Origin: Luteipulveratus mongoliensis | GTDB lineage: Bacteria > Actinomycetota > Actinomycetes > Actinomycetales > Dermatophilaceae | NCBI RefSeq assembly: GCF_001190945.1 | Contig: NZ_CP011112.1 | Span: forward strand, 496,001 to 560,000 | DNA length: 64,000 nucleotides | Direction of reading: 5' to 3' | Part shown: piece by piece, positions 57,026 to 64,000 of the stretch | Numbering within the stretch: the first letter of the stretch is position 1 | Layout: every line of letters begins with the position of its first letter | Position numbers and translations under genes: made by a program | The notes under the pieces: model-generated | Told to the model about the DNA's origin: nothing | The model's database searches: none | What the model saw: the letters and a program-made list of their open reading frames with translations, nothing else

Positions 57026-58348
57026 TCAGCGGGTGGCGCCGGTGACGAGCCAGCGGTCCGTACGCGCCCGCCAGCCAAGTGCCAGCAACCGGAACACCAT
57101 GAACGCCGCGAACGACCACCACAGCACCGTCAGCGTGTGCGTCGCCGCACCGTCGAGGTGCGCGCGGACGAGGAGCAGCACCGGCACGTACGCCGCGAGC
57201 ACGAGCACCTGAGCGACCGCGAGCACCACGCCGTCGCCCGCTCCGATCAGCACGCCGTCCAGCACGAACACCAGCCCCGCGACCGGTTGGATCAGCGCGA
57301 CGACGATCAGCGCGGCCGCCAGGGCCCGGCGTACGGACTCATCGGAGGTGAACAGGAGCGGCAGCACCTGGTGCAGCGCGAGGACGACCGCGCCGAGCAG
57401 GATCCCGGCGCCGAGGCCCCACCAGAGCATCAGCCGGGTGGCTGCACGGGTCCCGTCGACGTCACCCGCACCCAGCGCCTTGCCGGTGATGGCCTGCGCC
57501 GCGATCGCCAACGCATCGAGCGCGAACGCCAAGAACCCGAACACTGTCATCGCCACCTGGTGCGCGGCCAGCGGCACGTCACCCAGGCCGGCCGCGACCC
57601 AGGTGGTCAGCAGCATCGCCGCGCGCAGGGCGAGAGTACGGATGAGCAGGGGTACGCCGCCGAGCGCGGCTCCAAGGACGCCCATGGGGTGAGGGCGCAG
57701 CCGGGCGTGCAGCCGCCGCGCCTGACGAGTGACCACAGCGAGGAGCCCGGCGGCCATCCCGGTCTGCGCCAGCACGGTGCCCCACGCGGATCCGGCGATG
57801 CCCAGGTCGAAGCCGTAGACGAGCAGCAGGTTGAGCCCGATGTTGCTGCCGAAGCCGAGTACGGCGGCGACCAGTGGCGTACGGGTGTCCTGGAAACCGC
57901 GCAGCACCCCCGTGGCCGCCAGGACGACGAGCATGGCCGGGATCCCGAGGGCACTGATTCGCAGGTACGTCTCGGCCTGGTCCAGCGCGTCACTCGAGGC
58001 ACCGAACAGCTCGCAGAGCGGGCGTGCCCACAGGGCCGTGGCCACCGCAGTCACCGCGCCCAGGAGGAGCGAGAGCCAGACGCCGTCGAGTCCCGCAGAC
58101 ACGGCCGCACGGTCGTCGCCAGCGCCCAGGCGGCGGGCGACCAGGGATGTTGTGCCGTAGGCGAGGAAGACGTAAACGTTGGCGGCGGTGAGCAGAGCGG
58201 CGCTTGCGACGCCGAGACCGGCCAGTGGCGCGGTGCCCAGGTGCCCGACGATGGCGGAGTCGGCCAGCAGGAACAGCGGCTCGGCGACCAGCGCGAGGAA
58301 CGCCGGAACGGCCAGACGGAGGATCTGCCGTTGAGGCGCCTGATGCAT
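57026..58348 (-). CDS. MATE-family exporter (DinF-like)
   Basis: 440 aa, 12 predicted helices. Starts MHQAPQRQILRLAVPAFLALVAEPLFLLADSAIVGHLG, the conserved MATE opening, with a similar second half (LLTTWVAAGLGDVPLAAHQVAM). Exports small molecules by H+ or Na+ antiport. ATG 58348 has no ribosome site; TACCGT ends seven bases before it, so it may be leaderless. Confidence 0.92.
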   Translation of the reverse strand: MHQAPQRQILRLAVPAFLALVAEPLFLLADSAIVGHLGTAPLAGLGVASAALLTAANVYVFLAYGTTSLVARRLGAGDDRAAVSAGLDGVWLSLLLGAVTAVATALWARPLCELFGASSDALDQAETYLRISALGIPAMLVVLAATGVLRGFQDTRTPLVAAVLGFGSNIGLNLLLVYGFDLGIAGSAWGTVLAQTGMAAGLLAVVTRQARRLHARLRPHPMGVLGAALGGVPLLIRTLALRAAMLLTTWVAAGLGDVPLAAHQVAMTVFGFLAFALDALAIAAQAITGKALGAGDVDGTRAATRLMLWWGLGAGILLGAVVLALHQVLPLLFTSDESVRRALAAALIVVALIQPVAGLVFVLDGVLIGAGDGVVLAVAQVLVLAAYVPVLLLVRAHLDGAATHTLTVLWWSFAAFMVFRLLALGWRARTDRWLVTGATR

Positions 58349-58696
58349 GACGGCCACGGTAGTGCGAGGTTGCACTTGTCTCATCATGTGGGACAACCGG
58401 CCGGTAGAGATCACGCCCTCGGCGTTCCGGTGTGATTGACAAGGTCAAGAATCAGTAAATTCCGCGCCGTGACGGGGAAATCAAGTATGTGACACGCCTT
58501 GTCACATTGACTGGGTGCGCCGCGTGTCGGTGGCTCGGGCCACCCCGCTTTTGGCGAACAGGTTGGAGAAGCGTTGGTGCTCGTGGATATTCGGTGATCG
58601 TGCTGCCACGTCGGGGGACCTCGGCTGCACACGGTGAGTCGCTCCGACAGGGCTTGTCGTGACCTGTAAACCGAACGACTGGGAAAGGTCCCTCGC
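58349..58696. other. divergent gap holding the MATE promoter and a 5' leader
   Basis: 348 bp. The minus side has the MATE -10 box. The plus side has TTGACA (58436-58441) with TAAATT (58456-58461), spacing of 14 is short. The right half is the candidate riboswitch. Confidence 0.5.
58500..58690 (+). ncRNA. candidate ydaO-type cyclic di-AMP riboswitch
   Basis: The leader of the first peptidoglycan hydrolase gene contains, in the right order, GGGGGACC (58613-58620), GGTGAGTC (58633-58640), ACAGGGC (58647-58653) and CCGAACGAC (58671-58679). These resemble the ydaO blocks GGGGACCCA, GGGGUGAAUC, AGGGCGA and CCGAAUCCGUC. Actinobacterial ydaO elements typically precede such wall hydrolases. Matching is partial and I could not fold it. 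Confidence 0.45.
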
Positions 58697-59521
58697 ATGA
58701 CTCACGCTCCTCGCCACCGCAAGGCCGAGCCCACGCTCGCCGCGTCCGTTGTGTCGACGCTGACCGGACGTCACGGCAAGGCCCTGTCAGGTGTCGCGCT
58801 CGCGGTACCCGCCTCACTCGCTGGTATCGCCTTGGCGGCCCCCGCGAACGCCGCGCTCGCTCCGCAGGCTGTGAAGCCCGCGACGACCGCTCCTATAGCT
58901 GCGACGGGCGTTGCTGCGGCCGCCCCCGTCAGCCTCGCGCAGGCGTCCTCCAGCGTGGTCGTCCTGCGCTACGGCTCGACCGGCTACTACGTGAAGGTCG
59001 TCCAGGGTCGGTTGCACATCGCCCAGGACGGTTCGTTCGGTCCGAAGACCCTCAGTGCGGTCAAGGCGTTCCAGGGCCGCAAGGGTCTGGCTCGTGACGG
59101 CTCCGTCGGTCCCGCCACCTGGCGCGCGCTCGGCGGCTTCCCGGGCGGCGGCACCGGCGGTGGCGGCTCATCCACTGGCAGCGGCTCCAACGCCCGCGCT
59201 GCCTCCATCGCCCACAAGTACCTCGGCATCCCGTACGTCTACGGCGGCTCGTCTCCCCGCGGCTTCGACTGCTCGGGCCTGACGAGCTACGTCTTCCGCC
59301 AGGTCGGCAAGTCGCTGCCCCGCTCGGCTCGCGCCCAGCAGGCGGCCGTCCGTCGCGTGTCCTCCCCGCAGGTCGGCGACCTCGTGTTCTACGGCTACCC
59401 GGCGCACCACGTCGGCATCTACGTCGGCGGCGGTCAGATGATCGACGCCCCGAAGCCCGGCATGCGCGTCAACAAGCGCGCTGTCTACCAGCCGCAGGTC
59501 TCCAGCTACGGTCGCCCCTGA
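58697..59521 (+). CDS. secreted NlpC/P60 endopeptidase with one PG-binding domain
   Basis: 274 aa. Long twin-segment signal region (LSGVALAVPASLAGIALAAPANA), PG_binding_1 at about 86-147 (VVVLRYGSTGYYVKVVQGRL ... GLARDGSVGPATWRAL), Gly/Ser linker, NlpC/P60 domain from 170 with catalytic Cys192 (FDCSGL) and His238 (HHVGIYV). Cuts peptide stems of peptidoglycan. AAAGG precedes ATG 58697. First of three tandem hydrolase genes. Confidence 0.92.
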   Translation: MTHAPRHRKAEPTLAASVVSTLTGRHGKALSGVALAVPASLAGIALAAPANAALAPQAVKPATTAPIAATGVAAAAPVSLAQASSSVVVLRYGSTGYYVKVVQGRLHIAQDGSFGPKTLSAVKAFQGRKGLARDGSVGPATWRALGGFPGGGTGGGGSSTGSGSNARAASIAHKYLGIPYVYGGSSPRGFDCSGLTSYVFRQVGKSLPRSARAQQAAVRRVSSPQVGDLVFYGYPAHHVGIYVGGGQMIDAPKPGMRVNKRAVYQPQVSSYGRP

Positions 59522-59966
59522 TCGTCGCCTGACCCCCCGATTCACCAACGCGCCCCGGTACCCCCGCCCGGGGCGCGTTGTTGTGCCCCAACGGTTTTCG
59601 GGGCCAAAGGAACAGGTGAGAGGGGCTATGTAACTGGCGTGCGGCCGTCGTACGCCGGCGCCTGGCAGGTCTTCGTCTCACGATGCGAGACGGGGGCAAC
59701 CTGAGTCGCCCGGGCGCGCCGCGCGCCGCGTCAGGACTGTCCATTCACGAGGAACAGCCGTCACGGCTGAGAACAACAACGGCGTAGTTTCGTCACTTCA
59801 GCCCCAGGGTCAAGACAACTCTCCGCGAGTCCCAGAAGTCACACCTTTCACATTGGCCACAGGTCCGGCATATTTCTGACATGTCGTCCCCGACGGCGGA
59901 GGTCCTCGGATCTATCCCCCAGAAGCGCCGAGCCCGCTCTGTCGTCGCACACCGAAAGGGCACCTG
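59522..59966 (+). other. gap between two hydrolase genes with hairpins
   Basis: 445 bp. After the terminator at 59546-59580 there are three further hairpins: 59674-59692 (CGTCTC/GAGACG), 59700-59735 (CCTGA ... TCAGG, very GC-rich) and 59755-59769 (CAGCCG-TCA-CGGCTG). They could be a second structured leader. No credible small gene. Confidence 0.5.
59546..59583 (+). terminator. terminator after the first hydrolase gene
   Basis: CAACGCGCCCCGG (59546-59558) pairs perfectly with CCGGGGCGCGTTG (59568-59580), followed by TTGTTGT. Confidence 0.9.
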
Positions 59967-61001
59967 ATGACCGCGCACGCCCCCCAGCACCTGCGTCAGC
60001 GTCCTCCCCGGCTCACTCCCGCCCGTTCGAGCCTGCAGGTGCGTCGTGGCACCGTGCTGGCCACGGGTACTGCTCTGGCCGTTCCTACGTCCTTGGGCGC
60101 TGCGGTCATCGCCGCGCCCGCGGATGCAGCGACGGTCACCGCGCCGACGATCGCTCCCAAGGCTCAGCCGGCAGCAATGCCTGCGCGCCCCAGCACCTCG
60201 GTCGTGGTCCTGCACTACGGATCGCGCGGTGACCTGGTCAAGACGGCCCAACGTCGGCTCGGCGTCCGCGTGGACGGCAACTTCGGTCCGCAGACCCTCA
60301 GCTCGGTGAAGGCGTTCCAGAGCCGCAAGCACCTCAAGGTCGACGGCTACGTCGGTCCCGCCACGTGGCGCGCGCTCGGCGGCTTCCCGAGCGGCACCGA
60401 CGACCCGCCTTCCTCGCACGGCTGCACCTCCTACGTCGTGCGCTACGGCTCCAAGGGCGACGTCGTCAAGGCTGCTCAGGCGAAGGTCGGCGTCCGGGCC
60501 GACGGCGACTTCGGCGCGAACACGCTCACGGCGGTGAAGGCGTTCCAGAAGCGCAAGGGTCTGCATGTCGACGGCATCGTCGGCCCGACCACCTGGCGCT
60601 CGCTCGGCGGCTACCCGTGCGGTGAGGAGCCGCCGTCGGGCTCCGACGGTGTCGTCACCGGTACGGACGTGCTCGAGGTCGCCAAGCGCTACATCGGCAT
60701 GCCGTACGTCTGGGGTGGTGACACTCCCGCCGAGAGCTTCGACTGCTCCGGTCTGACGCAGTACGTCTACCGACAGCTCGGCATCCACATCCCGCGTACG
60801 TCGATCGAGCAGTCCCGTTTCCGGACTGGAGTCGACCGTGACCACCTGAAGGTGGGCGACCTGGTCTTCTTCTACTCACCGGTGCACCACGTCGGCATCT
60901 ATGCCGGCAACGGCCGGCTCATCGACGCAGCTCGTCCTGGCACGGACATCTCCATCCACAAGATGCACGTCGCGCCGGTCAAGGCCATCCGACTCGTCTG
61001 A
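59967..61001 (+). CDS. secreted NlpC/P60 endopeptidase with two PG-binding domains
   Basis: 344 aa. Signal region like its neighbour (AVPTSLGAAVIAAPADA), two PG_binding_1 domains (VVVLHYGSRGDLVKTAQRRLGV ...; YVVRYGSKGDVVKAAQAKVGV ...), then NlpC/P60 with catalytic Cys in FDCSGL and His in HHVGIY. AAAGGG precedes ATG 59967. A paralogue of the first gene with one extra binding repeat; 32 bp before the next. Confidence 0.92.
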   Translation: MTAHAPQHLRQRPPRLTPARSSLQVRRGTVLATGTALAVPTSLGAAVIAAPADAATVTAPTIAPKAQPAAMPARPSTSVVVLHYGSRGDLVKTAQRRLGVRVDGNFGPQTLSSVKAFQSRKHLKVDGYVGPATWRALGGFPSGTDDPPSSHGCTSYVVRYGSKGDVVKAAQAKVGVRADGDFGANTLTAVKAFQKRKGLHVDGIVGPTTWRSLGGYPCGEEPPSGSDGVVTGTDVLEVAKRYIGMPYVWGGDTPAESFDCSGLTQYVYRQLGIHIPRTSIEQSRFRTGVDRDHLKVGDLVFFYSPVHHVGIYAGNGRLIDAARPGTDISIHKMHVAPVKAIRLV

Positions 61002-61033
61002 CGACACCCCCCGAGCACCCTGAAAGGGAGATC

Positions 61034-62194
61034 ATGAGGACGGCTCAACCAGCCCCACGACACCTCAAGCCCCAGCCGCGCAAGATGGGCGCCGTACGAC
61101 CGATGATGGTCAGCCGTCGCGGGACGGCAGTGGCCACCGGCGCTGCACTGAGCGTGCCGGCCGGCTTCGGCGCGATCGCTATGGCCGCGCCTGCCTCGGC
61201 CGCGACACCCGAGCTCGCGGGAGCGACCACGACCGGTGCGACGCCGATCAAGGCGGCGGTGGCGGCGAAGCCGACGACCAAGGTCGTGGTGCTGCGCTAC
61301 GGCTCGAAGGGTCAGCTGGTCAGGATCGCGCAGGCTCGCATGGGCGGTCTCGCGATCGACGGCAACTTCGGCCCGATGACCTTGGCGAGAGTCAAGAAGT
61401 TCCAGCGCGACCGCGGGCTGGCCGCGGACGGCTACATCGGAGCGGCTACCTGGGCGCGCCTGTACGGCTTCCCGGGCGGCGGCACCCCGGAACCGCCGAC
61501 CTGCACGGTCAGTGACGTGCTCCGCTTCGGCTGGAAGGGCTCAGTCGTCACGGCCCTGCAGAAGCGGCTCAACATCCCGGCCGACGGCGACTTCGGCGCG
61601 CGCACGCTGCACGCGGTGAAGAACTTCCAGCACATGAAGGGTCTGCGGGTCGACGGTGTCGTCGGCCCGGCCACCTGGGCCCGGATCGGCGGCTTCCCGT
61701 GCGGCACGTCCGGCGAGCCCGGCAACCTCCCGATCGGCTCGCCCAGCGCGCCCTACCGGCTGCCCTTCCCGGCGGGTGTCGAGCACCGGATCAGTCAGGG
61801 TCCGCACGGTTCGTTCAGCCACAACAAGTGGTCGGACAAGAACGCCATCGACTTCGCGATGCCGACCGGCTCCGCCGTGGTCGCGGCCCGCTCGGGCCGG
61901 GTCTACAGCGCGGGTATGACCACGTTCGGCGCGGGCAACTCGATCATGATCAGGGACGCCTCGGGTGCGTGCACGGTCTACAGCCACCTCAGCGTCATCA
62001 AGAAGTGGAGCGGCCAGCGAGTCAGCCAAGGTCAGCTGATCGGGCTGTCGGGTACCACGGGCAACTCCACCGGTCCGCACCTCCACTTCGACGTCGTGGG
62101 GTGCGCGTCCTACCGGTCACTGCAGGTGGCCAACACCTACGAGCGCGCGACCTCCTACCCGGCCGGCACGTACGCCCTGAGCTACAACCGCTGA
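61034..62194 (+). CDS. secreted M23 (LytM) peptidase with two PG-binding domains
   Basis: 386 aa. The same signal type (SVPAGFGAIAMAAPASA) and two PG_binding_1 domains (VVVLRYGSKGQLVRIAQ; VLRFGWKGSVVTALQKRLNI), then an M23 domain: His in FSHNKWSDKNAIDFAMP with the Asp, and HLHFDV supplying the last ligand. Cleaves peptidoglycan crossbridges or stems. AAAGGGAG precedes ATG 61034. Shares its N-terminal half with the two NlpC/P60 genes. Confidence 0.9.
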   Translation: MRTAQPAPRHLKPQPRKMGAVRPMMVSRRGTAVATGAALSVPAGFGAIAMAAPASAATPELAGATTTGATPIKAAVAAKPTTKVVVLRYGSKGQLVRIAQARMGGLAIDGNFGPMTLARVKKFQRDRGLAADGYIGAATWARLYGFPGGGTPEPPTCTVSDVLRFGWKGSVVTALQKRLNIPADGDFGARTLHAVKNFQHMKGLRVDGVVGPATWARIGGFPCGTSGEPGNLPIGSPSAPYRLPFPAGVEHRISQGPHGSFSHNKWSDKNAIDFAMPTGSAVVAARSGRVYSAGMTTFGAGNSIMIRDASGACTVYSHLSVIKKWSGQRVSQGQLIGLSGTTGNSTGPHLHFDVVGCASYRSLQVANTYERATSYPAGTYALSYNR

Positions 62195-62362
62195 CCCGCC
62201 CCCGGGCCTGGCCCGGTCGTCGTACGGACCCTTCGCCGTACGCCGACCGTGCCTTGTCATGTCCGCGCGCCTCGTGACGGGAGAACCGGGTGGCAGCAGA
62301 CTGCGTCGTACGGCAGGGACGGGCGTCGTACGGCGCCGGCTGTGAGCGGATGGGGAACGACC

Positions 62363-63418
62363 ATGCAAGGGCGACGACACGGCGTACGGCTGCTGCTGAC
62401 CCTCCTGGTACTGGCGATGCTGCAAGTCGTCGGACCGGCCGCGTCGTACGCGTGTGCGTGCGGCGCGATGATCCCGTCCGACGAGAGTGCACGGTCCGCG
62501 GGGGAGCTCGGACTGGTGCAGTGGGACGGCAAGACTGAGACCCTCGACCTGTCGATGGTGGTGCAGGGTGAGACCAAGGACGCAGCGTGGATCATGCCGG
62601 CTCCCAAGGGAACTCGCGTGACGCTCGGGTCGGACGGACTGTTCGACCGGCTCACTGACCTGACCAAGCCGAGGGTCGAGAAGCGCTACAACTACTGGCC
62701 GTCTTTCGGTGGTGACGACGACCGCTCCGGTGATGGCGCGCCTCGTGCGGGAGGTGCACCGGGTGGCGTCACTGTGGAGGGCCACTCGACGGTTGGGCCG
62801 TTCGACGTGACGACCTTGAGCGGCACCGACGGCTCGGCCGTGACGACCTGGTTGACCGCGCACGGCTATCCCGCGCGGCCTGATCTGGTGCCGGCGATGC
62901 AGGCGTACCTGGATCAGGGCTGGCGGCTGTACGCCGTGAAGCTCACGTCGCGGGGGAGCACGCTGCGGGGGACGCTGAGCCCGTTGCGGCTGTCCTTCGC
63001 GGCGACCAAGCCGGTCTATCCGATTCGCCTGTCGCATCACGCGCGCTACCGGCAGTCGGTGGTCGTCTACGTCGCAGCGCCGCATCGGATGGAGCTGGAT
63101 CCGGTGACGGCTCCGCGGAGTACGACGACTGATGTGCCGTTCGCGCGCTGGGTGGATGGTGCTGCCGTGGGCGGCCGCGGTGGCGAGCGAGTGTTCCTCA
63201 CCAAGCTGCGGCAGAGCGTGGATCCGCAGGACATCCAGGCGGACTACACGTTCCGTTCGACGGCAGCCGACACCCAGCAGCAAGACGTCCGATATGTCGA
63301 CGTGGACCGCTCGTGGGTGACCTGGTCCGTGGGCGTCCTGGTGCTCCTCGCGGCGCTCATCGGGTGGCTCGTCTGGGGCGTACGCCGGTCAAGTCGCCCT
63401 GTGGGTAACGTCGGTTGA
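62363..63418 (+). CDS. DUF2330 exported protein
   Basis: 351 aa from ATG 62363 (GGGGA upstream). Signal peptide ending in SYACACGAMIPS, the conserved cysteine pair of DUF2330. LDLSMVVQGETKDAAWIMPAP and the C-terminal membrane helix (WVTWSVGVLVLLAALIGWLVWGV) fit the family. Function unknown; anchored on the outer face. Confidence 0.85.
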   Translation: MQGRRHGVRLLLTLLVLAMLQVVGPAASYACACGAMIPSDESARSAGELGLVQWDGKTETLDLSMVVQGETKDAAWIMPAPKGTRVTLGSDGLFDRLTDLTKPRVEKRYNYWPSFGGDDDRSGDGAPRAGGAPGGVTVEGHSTVGPFDVTTLSGTDGSAVTTWLTAHGYPARPDLVPAMQAYLDQGWRLYAVKLTSRGSTLRGTLSPLRLSFAATKPVYPIRLSHHARYRQSVVVYVAAPHRMELDPVTAPRSTTTDVPFARWVDGAAVGGRGGERVFLTKLRQSVDPQDIQADYTFRSTAADTQQQDVRYVDVDRSWVTWSVGVLVLLAALIGWLVWGVRRSSRPVGNVG

Positions 63419-63580
63419 CCCACAGGAGGGCCACGAGTTTTTATGCACAGGATGAGGATGACGTTTCCGCAGGTCAGAGGCTTGCCCTGGGGATGGCTAC
63501 CGCGTTATGCACAGGGTTGTCCACAGTGGAGTCACACGGTTTGAGGTGGTTCTCAACACGTTGTCCCCAGGTCGTCCACA
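63400..63580. promoter_or_regulatory. DnaA-box cluster upstream of dnaB
   Basis: Exact TTGTCCACA at 63517-63525. One-mismatch boxes are at 63400-63408 (minus strand), 63441-63449, 63505-63513, 63561-63569 and 63572-63580; 63416-63424 has two. The pair 63505/63517 is 12 bp apart. The array ends 127 bp before dnaB. The gap 63419-63706 holds nothing else I can name. Confidence 0.75.
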
Positions 63581-63706
63581 GGGCAGATGTGTCTCACCTT
63601 GCCCCCTGGTCCGGGGACTCGTAGCGTCACAAGAACCGCCTTTCGGCAGGGGGCTGTCGGTGGTGACTGGTCTCATCGAGTTGTCGGTTGAACATGGGAG
63701 GTCTGG

Positions 63707-64000
63707 GTGTCGATCGCCGAACTCGAGGGGTCGTACGGTGCACCGCACGAGGATGGTCCGGGGGACGATCGGCTGCCGCCTCAGGATGTGCACGCTGAGC
63801 AGTCCGTCATCGGCGGCATGCTGCTGTCCAAGGACGCGATCGCGGACTGCGTCGAGACAGTCAAGGGCACGGACTTCTACCGCCCGGCGCACGAGCTCAT
63901 CTGGGACGCGGTCATCGACCTCTACGGGCGCGGCGAGCCGGCGGACGCGATCACTGTCGCGGACGAGCTCACCAAGCGTGGCGACCTGGCGCGCGCCGGC
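63707..64000 (+). CDS. dnaB: replicative DNA helicase DnaB (5' part; continues beyond the window)
   Basis: 98 codons. GTG 63707, with GGGAGG five bases upstream. VHAEQSVIGGMLLSKDAIADCVETVKGTDFYRPAHELIWDAVIDLYGRGEPADAITVADEL is the DnaB N-terminal collar domain. DnaB unwinds DNA at the fork; dciA in this window encodes its probable loader. Confidence 0.96.
   Translation, partial: MSIAELEGSYGAPHEDGPGDDRLPPQDVHAEQSVIGGMLLSKDAIADCVETVKGTDFYRPAHELIWDAVIDLYGRGEPADAITVADELTKRGDLARAG

Overview
The window is high-GC actinobacterial chromosome around the replication origin. The order rpmH-dnaA-oriC-dnaN-gnd-recF-dciA-gyrB-gyrA on one side, and rnpA-yidD-yidC-jag-rsmG-parA-parB on the other, is the classical Actinomycetota origin layout. 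Many GTG starts, leaderless genes with a -10 box about six bases before the start codon, a SigR/SigH-type promoter on trxB and parS/ParAB fit this. I infer a Gram-positive actinomycete, possibly Micrococcales (Dermacoccaceae or Intrasporangiaceae-like), but cannot name a genus. There are no rRNA or tRNA genes, CRISPR arrays, prophages or insertion sequences that I can support.

Layout: 1-9014 (minus) holds gyrA (5' part only), gyrB, a proline-rich membrane protein, dciA, recF, gnd and dnaN. 9015-9905 is gene-free and holds oriC, with DnaA boxes spaced every 12 bp. A GAP-family membrane gene (9906-10622) sits between oriC and dnaA (minus, 10644-12110). 12591-18637 (plus) runs rpmH to parB; four one-mismatch parS sites lie at 5.5, 15.2, 16.3 and 17.3 kb. 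18815-28767 (minus) is the redox and cell-wall block: a NUDIX gene, a DUF6049-type secreted protein, murJ, a separate pseudokinase, an ECF sigma factor, its probable anti-sigma factor, then trxB-trxA. Divergent from it is a CCA-adding-type nucleotidyltransferase (28851).

30.3-48.1 kb is an accessory region: an ArsR-type regulator, secreted beta-propeller and other exported proteins, an MFS efflux pump divergent from a TetR regulator with three identical operators between them, a small biotin carrier protein, an MmyB-type regulator divergent from an FMN reductase, a large orphan exoprotein divergent from a LuxR-type HTH protein, a secreted type-B carboxylesterase, a lipoprotein metallopeptidase, and a small module (43.5-47.9 kb) made of an AfsR/SARP-type regulator plus three small secreted products. 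That module is bracketed by about 68-bp direct repeats that include the 3' end of ino1.

48.15-64 kb returns to a conserved core: ino1-padR, a class A penicillin-binding protein, a GT-C-like membrane protein, rpsF-ssb-rpsR-rplI, a MATE exporter (minus), three tandem peptidoglycan hydrolase genes (the first with a candidate ydaO-type c-di-AMP leader), a DUF2330 protein, and the start of dnaB with a second cluster of DnaA boxes upstream. DnaA-box sequences thus stand before dnaA, the ssb operon and dnaB, suggesting DnaA-linked control of several replication genes.
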